Part shown: positions 51,713 to 60,288 of the stretch, piece after piece
Layout of the letters: each line of letters begins with the position of its first letter
Numbering within the stretch: the stretch's first letter is position 1
DNA from: Hyphomicrobiales bacterium
GTDB taxonomy: Bacteria > Pseudomonadota > Alphaproteobacteria > Rhizobiales > Beijerinckiaceae
Assembly: GCA_947455455.1 (NCBI GenBank)
Contig: CANGOE010000007.1
Span: forward strand, 1 to 60,288
Reading direction: 5' to 3'
DNA length: 60,288 nt
Made by a program: the position numbers and the translations under genes
The notes under the pieces: generated by a model
Seen by the model: only the letters and a program-made list of their open reading frames with translations
Told to the model about the DNA's origin: nothing
Database searches by the model: none

Positions 51713-54700
51713 CAGGCCTGATCCCCCGTTTCAGGGCTGGCACCGGCTGTCCCAGCCAGCTTGTGGCGGGGATCAAACCGGTCAAGCGCCAGAAAAATCA
51801 CGGGAGTGGTATAAAGCGTCAATAACTGGCTGAGCAACAGCCCGCCGACGATGGAAATGCCGAGCGGTATCCGCAATTCCGCGCCCGCACCCGAAGCAAG
51901 GGCCAGCGGCAAGGCCCCGAACAGGGCGGCCAGAGTGGTCATCATGATGGGCCGGAACCGCAAATGGCAGGCCTGTGTAATGGCCTGTTCGGCCTGCATG
52001 CCGTGGTCATTCATGGCGACAATGGCAAAATCGATCATCATGATCGCGTTCTTCTTGACGATCCCCATCAGCAGAACAATGCCGATCAGGGCGACAACCG
52101 ACAGATCATGTCCCGACAAAGCCAAGGCCAGCAAGGCACCGACACCGGCTGACGGCAGGGTCGATAGAATGGTGATCGGGTGGATATAGCTTTCATAGAG
52201 CATGCCCAAAACCAGATAGATCACCACGATGGCCGCCAGAATGAGCCAGACCTGTCCGGCCAGGGCGCGCTGGAATTCGGCGGCATCCGCGCTGAAATGC
52301 CCCGATAGCAAGGCTGGCAGTCCGATGGATTGCTCGGCCTCCGTGACAGCCCGCAAGGCGGCATCAAGGGAGGCATGTTCGGCCAGATCGAAGCTGAGGG
52401 TGAAGGCCGGAAACTGGTCCTGATGGGCAATGATCAGCGGCGCCGTATCGCGGGTCAGGGTGGCAATCGAGGACAAGGGCACCTGTGCGCCCGCCGCCGT
52501 GCCGATATAGAGGGAGTTGAGCACATTGGGATCGTTCTGGAAGGCGGGTGCGGCCTCCAGAATCACCCGGTACTGGTTGGATTGGGCATAGATGGTCGAA
52601 ATCTGCCGCTGGCTGAACGCATCATTGAGCGTGTCATTGATCAATTGCATCGAAATGCCGAGCCGACCGGCTTTTTCGCGGTCGATATTGATGAAGGCGC
52701 GCAAACCGCCGTCCTGCGTTTCCGACGCGATGTTGCGCAGGCGTGGATCCTGACCCAGCGCTTTGGTCAGTTTTTGCCCCCATTGGGTCAATTCCACCGG
52801 ATCGGCCCCTGTCAGCGTATATTGGTATTGGGAGCGCGAGGCGCGTGTGGCGATCTGGATATCCTGCACCTCGCGCACATAGAGCCTGATACCGGGGATC
52901 TCGTTTTCGATCAGCCGGATTTTGGCGCCCAACTGGCTGGCGCTTTCGTGCCGCTCGCCATGCGGCACCATGCTGACGGTGATTTTGCCGCTGTTGAGTG
53001 TCAGATTCTGTGCGCCGATGCCCAGAACAGAGATGACGCTGGCCACCGAGGGTTCGCGTTTGATCTTTTCGGTGACCCGCGCCTGCAGTTCTTGCATCTG
53101 GTTGAAGGAGACATCGGGAGCCGCTTCCATCACCACCGAAATCAGGCCGGTATCCTCATTGGGCAAAAAGCCTTTGGGGCTAAAGGTGTAAAGCAGTGCC
53201 GTCAGGGCCATGGTGGCGGCTGTCAGGCCCAGCATCAGGCGCGGGCGTGCCAGGGCCAGCACCAGTGTTTTCTCGTAAAAACCGGCCATGATCTGCATGG
53301 GGCGATCAAAAAAGACCTGCAAATCCTGCTCGCGGCGGCTCGGCTTCTGGCGCAGGAGCACGGCGCACAGCATCGGGGTCAGGGTCAGGGAAATGACCGC
53401 CGAGATCACCACGGCCAGCGACAGGGTCAAGGCAAATTCCCTGAACATCCGGCCGACCAGCCCCGTCATGAACAGCAGGGGAATGAACACCGCGATCAGC
53501 GAGACGGTCAGCGAAATCACCGTAAAGCCGATTTCCTGTGCGCCTTTGAGCGCGGCCGCAAGCGGATGGTCGCCTTCCTCGATATGGCGGGCGATGTTTT
53601 CGATCATCACAATCGCATCATCGACAATAAAACCCGTGCCGATGGTCAGCGCCATCAGGGACAGGTTATCGAGGCTGAAATCGAGACACCACATCATGCC
53701 GAAGGTGGCGATGATCGACAAAGGCAGGCTGATGCCGGCAATCAATGTGGCCCGCAGGGAATGCAGGAACATCAAGACCACCAGCACCACCAGCACCGTG
53801 CTGAGAACCAGTGTGAATTCGACATCCTTGATCGAGGCGCGGATCGTATCGGTGCGATCATGCACCACGCTTAATTGCGTGCCCGCAGGCAAAGCGCGTT
53901 TCAGGCGGGGCAGGGCGGCAGTGATCAGATCGGCGGTGGCGACGATATTGGCACCGGGTTGCCGCCGGATATCAAGGATAATGGCGGTTTCGCCATTCAA
54001 TGTGCCGCTGACCCGGGTGTTTTCGAGGCCATCGAGCACCTCGGCAATGTCACGCAACAGCACATTGGCCCCGTTGCGGGTTGCCACCACCACATCGCGA
54101 TAGCTCGAAGCCGCGCTGATCTGGTCATTGGCGGCCAGCGTGTAGGACTGGAACGTGCCATCCAGTGCCCCTTTGGGGGCGGCCGCATTGGCGGCGGTGA
54201 CCACGGCGCGCACATCCTCGAGGCTGATCCTGTAGGAGGCGAGCCGGGCCAGATCGACCTGAATCCGTACGGCAGGCCTGATCCCGCCTTCGATGGTCAC
54301 GCGCCCGACACCGGAAATCTCGCTCAGACGCGGGCCGAGCAGGGTATCGGCCAGATCGCTCAACACCCGCATCGGCAGGGTTTTGGAGGATAAAGCCAGC
54401 GTCATCACCGGCGTATCGGCCGGATTGACCTTGGCATAGACCGGCGGATAGGGCAGTGAGCGCGGCAAGGTGGAGCCAGCGGCATTGATCGCCGATTGCA
54501 CATCCTGTGCGGCCGCATCGATATCGCGGCCGAGGTCGAATTGCAGGGTAATCTGGCTCAGTCCGAACGCGCTTTGCGAGCTCATTTCGGCCAGCGACGG
54601 GATTTGTCCGAATTGCCGCTCCAGCGGAGCGGTGATCAGCGAGGCCATCGTATCGGGATTGGCACCGGGATATTGAGTGGTGATCTGGATGGTCGGAAAT

Positions 54701-54822
54701 TCGACCTGTGGCAAAGCGGCAATCGGCAATGCGCGGAACCCCAACCATCCGCACAGCAACACCGCGACCCCCAGCAGGGAGGTGGCGACAGGCCGCCGGA
54801 TGAAGGGGGAGGAGACACTCAC
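51712..54822 (-). CDS. mdtB: RND efflux permease, MdtB-like
   Basis: A 1036-aa RND permease with the normal relay: FIVDDAIVMIENIARHIEEGD in TM4 and IVKKNAIMMIDFAIVAMND in TM10. The N-terminus SSPFIRRPVATSLLGVAVLLCG and the MdtB-type sequence around QVEFPTIQITTQYPGANP are clear. It overlaps the adaptor gene by 4 bp and the MdtC-like gene by one base. Together they should form the inner-membrane part of one efflux system; substrates here are not known. Confidence 0.9.
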   Translation of the reverse strand: MSVSSPFIRRPVATSLLGVAVLLCGWLGFRALPIAALPQVEFPTIQITTQYPGANPDTMASLITAPLERQFGQIPSLAEMSSQSAFGLSQITLQFDLGRDIDAAAQDVQSAINAAGSTLPRSLPYPPVYAKVNPADTPVMTLALSSKTLPMRVLSDLADTLLGPRLSEISGVGRVTIEGGIRPAVRIQVDLARLASYRISLEDVRAVVTAANAAAPKGALDGTFQSYTLAANDQISAASSYRDVVVATRNGANVLLRDIAEVLDGLENTRVSGTLNGETAIILDIRRQPGANIVATADLITAALPRLKRALPAGTQLSVVHDRTDTIRASIKDVEFTLVLSTVLVVLVVLMFLHSLRATLIAGISLPLSIIATFGMMWCLDFSLDNLSLMALTIGTGFIVDDAIVMIENIARHIEEGDHPLAAALKGAQEIGFTVISLTVSLIAVFIPLLFMTGLVGRMFREFALTLSLAVVISAVISLTLTPMLCAVLLRQKPSRREQDLQVFFDRPMQIMAGFYEKTLVLALARPRLMLGLTAATMALTALLYTFSPKGFLPNEDTGLISVVMEAAPDVSFNQMQELQARVTEKIKREPSVASVISVLGIGAQNLTLNSGKITVSMVPHGERHESASQLGAKIRLIENEIPGIRLYVREVQDIQIATRASRSQYQYTLTGADPVELTQWGQKLTKALGQDPRLRNIASETQDGGLRAFINIDREKAGRLGISMQLINDTLNDAFSQRQISTIYAQSNQYRVILEAAPAFQNDPNVLNSLYIGTAAGAQVPLSSIATLTRDTAPLIIAHQDQFPAFTLSFDLAEHASLDAALRAVTEAEQSIGLPALLSGHFSADAAEFQRALAGQVWLILAAIVVIYLVLGMLYESYIHPITILSTLPSAGVGALLALALSGHDLSVVALIGIVLLMGIVKKNAIMMIDFAIVAMNDHGMQAEQAITQACHLRFRPIMMTTLAALFGALPLALASGAGAELRIPLGISIVGGLLLSQLLTLYTTPVIFLALDRFDPRHKLAGTAGASPETGDQA

Positions 54823-56045
54823 GGCTGGCTGGCTCCGCCACTGCCATTGGCTCTGCGCCGCTCGCCTTGCGGACGGGCCGCCGGCGGCTCGTTGCCTGCG
54901 GGTTTGGGCTCGTCAATCCGCACCAGTGTCTTATCCGTGAGGCGGTTGAAGCCGCTGGTGACCACCCGCTCGCCTGCGGCCACGCCTGTGGCAATGGCGG
55001 AGACGGTCTCGGTCTGGCGGGCCAGCGTGACAGGGCGTTGGGTGGCAAAGGATTGCTCGTCCACCACATAGACAAAGGGGCCCAGGGGACCGCGCTGGAT
55101 CGAGGCCGTGGGCACGGTCATGGCATCCTTGAGTGTATCGACCCGCAAGCGGACATTGACGAATTGTCCGGGCCACAAGGCCAGTTGCGGATTGGGAAAC
55201 CGTGCTTTGATCCGCACCGTGCCGGTGGTTTGATCAACCTGATTGTCGATCACCTCGACAAGACCGCGATCGATCACGGTCAGATTGTCCGCCTCGCGGG
55301 CCTCGATCGGCACGGGACCGCGCGTCATCGCCTGATTGACGGCGCGCAATTGCTGTTGCGGCAGGTTGAAAATCACCGCAATCGGCTGGACCTGCGCGAT
55401 GGTGACAATGCCCGACGGGTCCGAAGCACGCAGGAGATTGCCCTGATCGACCAGCCGCAAGCCCGTGCGTCCATCAATCGGGGCGCGGATGGTGGTGTAA
55501 TCGAGAATGGCCTTGGCATTGTCGATGGCCGCCTGATCGGCATCGACCTGCGCGACCAGTTGGGCGACGACCGAGCGTTGCGTATCGGCCTGTTGCTGGG
55601 TGGCATATTCGGTGCGTGCGAGATTGCTGTAGCGTTCCAGATCACGCCGCGCATTGGCCAATTGGGCCTCGTCCTGCGCCTTTTTGGCCAGAGCCTGATC
55701 AAGCGCCGCCTGATAGGTTTTCGGGTCGATCTTGGCCAGAATATCTCCGGCTTTGACCGTATCCCCATCCTTGAAATGCAGGGATATCAACCGGCCATCG
55801 ACCTGCGGACGGATGGTGACGGTGTTGAGCGCCTGCACCGTGCCGATCCCGTCGAGTTCGACCGGTACATCGGTGCGCTCCGCCCGCACAGCAAGCACAG
55901 GCAAAGGCCCATCGCCACTGCCGCGCGTGCCGCGACCCCCGGCGGCCGCAGGGGCGGGTGATTGGGCAAACCAGATTTTATAAACAATTCCGCCTGCTAT
56001 CAGGGCAACCAGACCTAGCAAAACGACAAGGGTGCGCAGTTTCAT
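54819..56045 (-). CDS. mdtA: RND periplasmic adaptor, MdtA-like
   Basis: A 408-aa adaptor. One membrane anchor (residues about 5-25) is followed by the lipoyl halves (VTIRPQVDGRLISLHFKDGDTV; IRAPIDGRTGLRLVDQGNLL), a long helical hairpin (about 105-165) and the barrel domain (PGQFVNVRLRVDTLKDAMTVP). The Pro/Gly/Arg-rich tail is low complexity. This long hairpin suits a TolC-type partner, encoded directly upstream. Order OMF-MFP-RND-RND. Confidence 0.92.
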   Translation of the reverse strand: MKLRTLVVLLGLVALIAGGIVYKIWFAQSPAPAAAGGRGTRGSGDGPLPVLAVRAERTDVPVELDGIGTVQALNTVTIRPQVDGRLISLHFKDGDTVKAGDILAKIDPKTYQAALDQALAKKAQDEAQLANARRDLERYSNLARTEYATQQQADTQRSVVAQLVAQVDADQAAIDNAKAILDYTTIRAPIDGRTGLRLVDQGNLLRASDPSGIVTIAQVQPIAVIFNLPQQQLRAVNQAMTRGPVPIEAREADNLTVIDRGLVEVIDNQVDQTTGTVRIKARFPNPQLALWPGQFVNVRLRVDTLKDAMTVPTASIQRGPLGPFVYVVDEQSFATQRPVTLARQTETVSAIATGVAAGERVVTSGFNRLTDKTLVRIDEPKPAGNEPPAARPQGERRRANGSGGASQP

Positions 56046-56063
56046 GGCTTGCTCATGTCTGTC

Positions 56064-57590
56064 TCAAGGGGCTTCGACCGGTGGAGGTGACGATACTGGT
56101 GCGGAATCACGGGGTTTTTGCGGTGTCATCAAGGCAGGGCCGTCATCAAAACCGTTGTCGGGCTTTTGAAAACCGCCGCCAAGGGCTTCAATCAGGCTCA
56201 GACTGGCCTGCAGGCGTTGCAGGCGGCTCGACAACAGGTTTTCCTGCGCCTGAAATAGGCTTTGCTGGACGGCCAGAAGGGTTACAATATCGATGGTGCC
56301 GGCTTTGAGCCGCTCCTCGCTGATCATGGTGGCGCGGCGGGAGGCGGTGACAACCTCTTGCTGGAGCACTTCCTGACGGCGCGATTGCTCAACCGCGACC
56401 AGCGCATTTTCGACATCGCTCAAGGCGGTCAAAACCGTTTTGCGGCTTATCGCCAATGTTTCGGCCTCGCGGGCGGTTTCACCTTGATATTGGGCTTTCA
56501 GATTGCCGCCATCAAACAAAGGCTGGCTCACTCCCGCCAGCAGGGAGTTGGCGGCCGCATGCGGGTTGAGCAGGGTTTTCAGTGTCATGCTTTCCAACCC
56601 GCCCGAGGCGGTCAGGCTGAAACTGGGCAAAAAGGCCGCTCGGCTGGCTTCGACATTGGCGCTGGCGGCCAACACTTGCGCTTCGGCGCGGGCCAGATCG
56701 GGACGCTGGCGCAACAGATCGGACGGCAAACCCGCTTGTACCATCGGCACTTTCAGCCCATTCAGGCTTTTGGCCGTCAGCGTAAATCCTTCTGGCGGCC
56801 GTCCCAACAAGACAGCCAGTTGATTGCGCGTCTGTGATGCCTGCTGTTGCAATTGCGGGATCAGCGCCTTTTGCGCCGCCAGCACGCTTTCCTGCTGGGC
56901 GACATCGAGTGCGGAGGCTGTGCCGACCGACAAACGCCCACGGATGGCATCGAGAATACGCTGGGCGGTGGCAATGTTCTCGCGGCCCAGCGCGATACGG
57001 TCTTGAGCCGATAGAATCACAAAATAACTGTTGGTGACGGCGCTGGCTGTGGCCAACATCACCGATTGATGGTCATAAAGACTAGCTTGCGCCTCGGCTT
57101 GCTGTGCATTGTAGAGCGAACGGTAGCGGCCCCAGATATCGAGCAGATAGCTGGCACTGGCTCCCGTGCTGAATTGTTTCGAACGGGTGGCATTGAAGGG
57201 CGGTTCGCGCCGCTTCAAGGTGCCTGGTGCCATGCTTTGACCGGCATCGAAAGACCCGTTGACGGTGGGGAGCAACAGGGATTCGGCCTGCTGGGTCAGG
57301 GCTTGCGCTTGGTCGATGCGGGCCAGCGCCGCCCCGATATCGGGATTGTCGCGCAAAGCCAGATTGATCAACCCTTCCAGCTCTTTCGAGCCGAACAGTT
57401 GCGGCCATTCTTTGGTCAATGCCTGTGTGGTGCGCGCATGAAGGGCTTCATAGCGGGGGGGCGCAGGGATCGCCAGATCCACCGGCGCATGCGCAGGCAT
57501 GCAGGCCGAGAGCCAAAGGCTCACCGCGACCACGCAACCCGATTGCAGCGTTTGTGGCTTTGAAAACAACGATGAACGACCCTGATCCAC
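56064..57590 (-). CDS. Outer-membrane efflux lipoprotein (TolC/NodT family)
   Basis: A 508-aa outer-membrane factor. The signal ends in a lipobox (LWLSAC, Cys at about residue 30), then two OEP repeats of about 200 aa each, with LINLALRDNPDIGAALARIDQA, QRPDLARAEAQVLAASANVEASRAAFLPS and AANSLLAGVSQPLFDGGNLKAQY. The start is a GTG at 57590. The C-terminal tail is Pro-rich. It leads the operon of the MdtABC-like pump, so it is the likely outer-membrane channel; the first RND system of the window may share it. Confidence 0.9.
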   Translation of the reverse strand: MDQGRSSLFSKPQTLQSGCVVAVSLWLSACMPAHAPVDLAIPAPPRYEALHARTTQALTKEWPQLFGSKELEGLINLALRDNPDIGAALARIDQAQALTQQAESLLLPTVNGSFDAGQSMAPGTLKRREPPFNATRSKQFSTGASASYLLDIWGRYRSLYNAQQAEAQASLYDHQSVMLATASAVTNSYFVILSAQDRIALGRENIATAQRILDAIRGRLSVGTASALDVAQQESVLAAQKALIPQLQQQASQTRNQLAVLLGRPPEGFTLTAKSLNGLKVPMVQAGLPSDLLRQRPDLARAEAQVLAASANVEASRAAFLPSFSLTASGGLESMTLKTLLNPHAAANSLLAGVSQPLFDGGNLKAQYQGETAREAETLAISRKTVLTALSDVENALVAVEQSRRQEVLQQEVVTASRRATMISEERLKAGTIDIVTLLAVQQSLFQAQENLLSSRLQRLQASLSLIEALGGGFQKPDNGFDDGPALMTPQKPRDSAPVSSPPPVEAP

Positions 57591-57677
57591 GATACCTGTC
57601 GATCATAATCACTGGCACAGTCACCAGAGTCGGGCAATCAATCTTCATCTTTTGTTAACCATCGGGCGGTGCGCCCG

Positions 57678-58424
57678 TCAGGCATCGAGCGCGCCTTCAT
57701 AGCTGTCGATATGGGCAAAGGTGGAACGCAAACCTTCAGACCATGCCTTGGACAGCATTTTGAAATAGGGATCATCCGGCCCGATCCGCCGTTGCTCGCC
57801 GATCACCATGGAATCGCGCTGATAGATCATCAGATCAATCGGCATGCCGACCGACAGGTTCGAGCGCAGGGTCGAGTCGAAGGACAACAGGATCAGCTTG
57901 GCGGCTTCCCCGATGGCCATATCGGGACGCGCGACGCGGTCCAGTATCGGTTTGCCGTATTTATGCTCGCCGATCTGGAAAAACGGCGTGTCCTTGGTGG
58001 CTTCGATGAAATTGCCTTCGGAATAGATCTGGAACATGCGGGGCGGTTCGCCATGGATCTGCCCGCCCAGAATGAACGAGGCGCTGAAGGCGCTGTTGGC
58101 GGCTTCCAGCGAAGGGCCATCGACCCGCCTGATCTCGCGCACGGCATCGCCCACCACGCGGGCGGCCTGATACATGGTTTCCACATTGAGCAGAGACGGG
58201 CCGCCATCATCGCGCTGGGCATCGATCTGCTCGTTGAGCAACGAGATCACCGATTGCGTCACCGCCAGATTGCCTGCCGACAGCAAAACCAGAACACGAT
58301 CACCGGAGCGTTCCCACACATGCATTTTGCGGAAAATTGCGATGTTGTCGAAACCGGCATTGGTGCGGGTATCGGACGCGAAAACGATGCCGCCATCAAG
58401 GCGCAAACCGACGCAATAGGTCAT
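57678..58424 (-). CDS. anbu: Proteasome-type protease Anbu
   Basis: A 248-aa Ntn-hydrolase of the Anbu (ancestral beta subunit, COG3484) family, related to HslV and 20S beta subunits. It starts MTYCVGLRLDGGIVFASDTRTNAG; Thr2 becomes the catalytic N-terminal Thr once Met is removed, and the Asp and Lys of the active site are in place (SDTRTN; AIFRKMHV). It probably forms an open helical ring in the cytoplasm. The neighbours alpha-E, transglutaminase-like and ATP-grasp genes are the standard Anbu set, which is predicted to make and remove a peptide modification. Confidence 0.92.
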   Translation of the reverse strand: MTYCVGLRLDGGIVFASDTRTNAGFDNIAIFRKMHVWERSGDRVLVLLSAGNLAVTQSVISLLNEQIDAQRDDGGPSLLNVETMYQAARVVGDAVREIRRVDGPSLEAANSAFSASFILGGQIHGEPPRMFQIYSEGNFIEATKDTPFFQIGEHKYGKPILDRVARPDMAIGEAAKLILLSFDSTLRSNLSVGMPIDLMIYQRDSMVIGEQRRIGPDDPYFKMLSKAWSEGLRSTFAHIDSYEGALDA

Positions 58425-58474
58425 AATAGCCTCACAATTGGCTGTGGGTCAGGATTCTGGTGTTGCACCCATGC

Positions 58475-59302
58475 TTACTGTTGGGATTGCGTCACGACAA
58501 CCTCTACCGAGAGGTTTTCCACCCATGGTCCCAACCGGATCCCGCGCAAAGGGGCCGCTCCCCGCGCATCAAGACCGACAGCAAGCCGGACATAATGGAT
58601 CGACGGGCAAATCCGGTTGGCCGGATCAAAACCGATCCAGCCCAGATCTTCGGTATAGGCCTCCGCCCAGGCGTGATGGGCCACCGCCGTATCGTCCTCA
58701 TCCAGATGCAGATAGCCGGTGACATAGCGGGCCGGTATCCCCAAATGGCGGGCGCAGGCAATCATCACATGGGCGTGGTCCTGACACACACCGGCCCCGT
58801 CACGCAAGGCTTCGCCGGCGGTTGTATGCACATGGGTGGCATCGGTATCGTAACGGACGGCATCGCGGATACGGCCCATCAGATCATGCAAGCGGGTCAG
58901 ACGGTCGGGATTTTGGCACTGTTCGGCCAGATGTTTGATCCCGTCGTCAGGCGCGGTCAGATCTGTCGTGCGCAGATAGAGGGAGGGGAGGGCCGCTTCA
59001 CGCGTGAAGCCTGCCACGCCTGCCGTATCCATGGTTTCGATTTGCCCCTCGGCAACAATCTCCAGACTGGTCACAGGGCCGGGCGGGGTCACCAGATGCA
59101 CGAGATTGCCGAAGGCATCGGTAAAGCTGGAGGCGCCTTCAAGCCCCGGAATATGGATCGACCAGTGGCGCACCTGCTGGCTGAGACCCGAAGGAGGTGT
59201 CAGCCGCAGGGCTTGCACGGCGTGCTGGACGGGGCCGTCATAATGGTAATGGGTCGTATGCCGGATCGAAATGAGCATGGACGTGATCGCTGGATGGGTC
59301 AT
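58475..59302 (-). CDS. Transglutaminase-like cysteine peptidase of the Anbu operon
   Basis: A 275-aa protein. The N-terminal part (about residues 9-95) is the bacterial transglutaminase N domain (ISIRHTTHYHYDGPVQHAVQALRLTPPSG), and the core has the triad C173 (GAGVCQDHAHVMI), H210 (VAHHAWAEAYTEDLGW) and D226 (IGFDPANR). In Anbu operons it is thought to hydrolyse or form amide bonds of a peptide tag. The ATG at 59302 overlaps the alpha-E stop (ATGA); the ATG at 59278 is a second choice. Confidence 0.9.
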   Translation of the reverse strand: MTHPAITSMLISIRHTTHYHYDGPVQHAVQALRLTPPSGLSQQVRHWSIHIPGLEGASSFTDAFGNLVHLVTPPGPVTSLEIVAEGQIETMDTAGVAGFTREAALPSLYLRTTDLTAPDDGIKHLAEQCQNPDRLTRLHDLMGRIRDAVRYDTDATHVHTTAGEALRDGAGVCQDHAHVMIACARHLGIPARYVTGYLHLDEDDTAVAHHAWAEAYTEDLGWIGFDPANRICPSIHYVRLAVGLDARGAAPLRGIRLGPWVENLSVEVVVTQSQQ

Positions 59303-60243
59303 TGAAAATGATATTCGGTGGCCACGGCCGCTGAAATCTGGTTGTTGCGCACCATGAACTGGCTCAGGAATTCATGCAGGCCATTCTGGAAGATGGCATC
59401 CATCGAGCCGTTTTGTAAATCGGCCAGCACCTCGGCGCATTGCCTGCGGGCCTGCTCTCCCGCCGGATTGATCCCTTGCAACCCGTTCAGTGACCGTTCG
59501 ATCCAGTCATAGCTGAAGCGCAGGGATCGTGGCATTTCCGGCCGCAAAATCAGGAATTCGGCGACATTCCACGGCTTGTAGCTGTCTTTATAGACATGCC
59601 GATAGGACCGATGGGCCGAGACCGACCGCAAAATGGTTTCCCATTGATAGACATCCAAGCCGCCGCCGATCATCTCGTGCGAGGGCAACAGGACGTAATA
59701 TTTCACATCGAGAATCCGCGCGGTATTGTCGGCGCGTTCGAAAAAGGCTCCCAACTGGGCAAAGAAATAGCCTTCATCCCTCAACAAAGTGCCGAGCAAG
59801 GCACCACGGAACATGTTGGACCTCTGCCTGATCCAATCGAGAAAATCGGGCAATTTGCCGGAATCCAGCGTGCCGGGTTTGATGGCGGCAAATTCGATCC
59901 AGGTCGAATTCAAGGCTTCCCACATTTCGCGGGTCAGGCCGGTGCGCACGGCGCGGCCATTGTTGCGTGCGGTTTCAAGACAGCACCGCACCGAGGAAGG
60001 ATGCTCGGGATCGAACAACAGGAAATGCTGGACTTTTTCGGCGGTAATCGTCTGGTGACGTTTCAAAAAAGCATCGAGACAGCCTGCCGCGATCAAGGTG
60101 GATTTCCAGTCCTCGCGGTGGCCCGATCCGGTGTCGGGTGTCATGGAAATGCGATAGCCGACTTCGGTCAGGCGGGCGATGTTCTCGGCGCGCTCGATAT
60201 AGCGCGACATCCAGAACAGGTTTGAGGCGGTGCGTCCGAGCAT
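59299..60243 (-). CDS. Alpha-E domain protein (DUF403) of the Anbu operon
   Basis: A 314-aa all-helical protein. MLGRTASNLFWMSRYIERAENIARL is the invariant start of the alpha-E family; FFERADNTARILDVKYYVLLP is the second repeat of the same RAEN/RADN motif. Its role is unproven; it is always found with the ATP-grasp and transglutaminase proteins and may assist peptide ligation. The ATG at 60243 has GGAGG nine bases upstream, lying inside the end of the preceding gene. It overlaps the next gene by 4 bp. Confidence 0.92.
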   Translation of the reverse strand: MLGRTASNLFWMSRYIERAENIARLTEVGYRISMTPDTGSGHREDWKSTLIAAGCLDAFLKRHQTITAEKVQHFLLFDPEHPSSVRCCLETARNNGRAVRTGLTREMWEALNSTWIEFAAIKPGTLDSGKLPDFLDWIRQRSNMFRGALLGTLLRDEGYFFAQLGAFFERADNTARILDVKYYVLLPSHEMIGGGLDVYQWETILRSVSAHRSYRHVYKDSYKPWNVAEFLILRPEMPRSLRFSYDWIERSLNGLQGINPAGEQARRQCAEVLADLQNGSMDAIFQNGLHEFLSQFMVRNNQISAAVATEYHFQ

Positions 60244-60245
60244 CG

Positions 60246-60288
60246 TCAGTCCTCCAGAACCCAAGTGTCTTTGGTGCCGCCCCCTTGC
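60246..60288 (-). CDS. Circularly permuted ATP-grasp protein, C-terminal end
   Basis: Only the last codons are in the window; the gene enters from the right edge. They read GGTKDTWVLED before the stop (60248-60246), the usual C-terminal end of the circularly permuted ATP-grasp type 2 (DUF404/DUF407) proteins that precede alpha-E genes. It would be the peptide ligase of the Anbu set. The assignment rests on this tail and on synteny. Confidence 0.65.
   Translation of the reverse strand, partial: QGGGTKDTWVLED

Noticed and set aside
1..60288. Mobile elements, CRISPR arrays, tRNA or rRNA genes
   Set aside because: I looked for transposase or integrase motifs, regularly spaced repeats and cloverleaf or rRNA sequence; none was evident by eye. 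A tRNA or repeat scan by program would settle it.

Overview
The window looks like chromosomal DNA from a GC-rich alphaproteobacterium. The evidence is gene content rather than any marker RNA: a tandem cold-shock-domain protein followed by a DUF192 protein, the Anbu/alpha-E/transglutaminase/ATP-grasp set, a form-II-like CoxM-S-L molybdenum hydroxylase with CoxG, and a Liv-type transporter beside catabolic genes. Genus and order cannot be told from this sequence. I see no rRNA or tRNA gene, CRISPR array, insertion sequence, integrase or phage gene. Coding density is high, and base composition is even except for two AT-rich intergenic islands (about 20960-21140 and 46815-47000).

Layout. (1) 1-6661: a branched-chain-type ABC transporter (binding protein and the start of a LivH-like permease, minus strand) diverges from a GntR/FCD regulator followed by coxG-coxM-coxS-coxL-like genes, closed by a strong terminator. 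(2) 6812-14144: a membrane protein, then a tightly overlapped operon behind a 22-bp palindrome: SDR, MarR, enoyl-CoA hydratase, acyl-CoA dehydrogenase and an aryl-CoA ligase fused to a RidA domain. An orphan 2-dehydro-3-deoxygalactonokinase follows. (3) 14310-18749: an unusual RND pump and its adaptor. (4) 18818-23286: an aldo/keto reductase and a formyl-THF hydrolase-like protein (minus), an AT-rich island, an atypical OmpR-like regulator and a DegT-fold protein without the PLP lysine. (5) 23295-28288: a type I extradiol dioxygenase diverging from galD-galB-galC (lower gallate/protocatechuate meta-cleavage), then an NCS1 permease. (6) 28461-35564: small unknown proteins, an ammonium transporter, an SDR/cupin-dioxygenase/SelO operon, and an HTTM/DUF393 group. 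(7) 35708-40849: a ferric-type ABC importer and a PhzS-like flavin monooxygenase. (8) 40954-43371: small exported proteins and a PPOX-type flavoprotein. (9) 43421-46600: a tungstate importer (tupB-C-A order) and PurU. (10) 47235-48631: the CSD protein and DUF192. (11) 48635-57590: an MdtABC-like RND system with its outer-membrane factor. (12) 57678-60288: the Anbu proteasome-like operon.

How the parts may work together. The first 28 kb reads as a catabolic region for aromatic or N-heteroaromatic acids: uptake, ring hydroxylation by a Mo enzyme, CoA activation, beta-oxidation-like steps, and a separate meta-cleavage route ending at pyruvate and oxaloacetate. Molybdate/tungstate supply for the Mo hydroxylase may come from the Tup importer further along. 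The most interesting inference is the CoA operon: it has all accessory genes of the 2-aminobenzoyl-CoA (anthranilate) type cluster, including a RidA enamine-hydrolase domain fused to the ligase, but no flavin monooxygenase/reductase in the window; the adjacent Mo hydroxylase is a candidate replacement.
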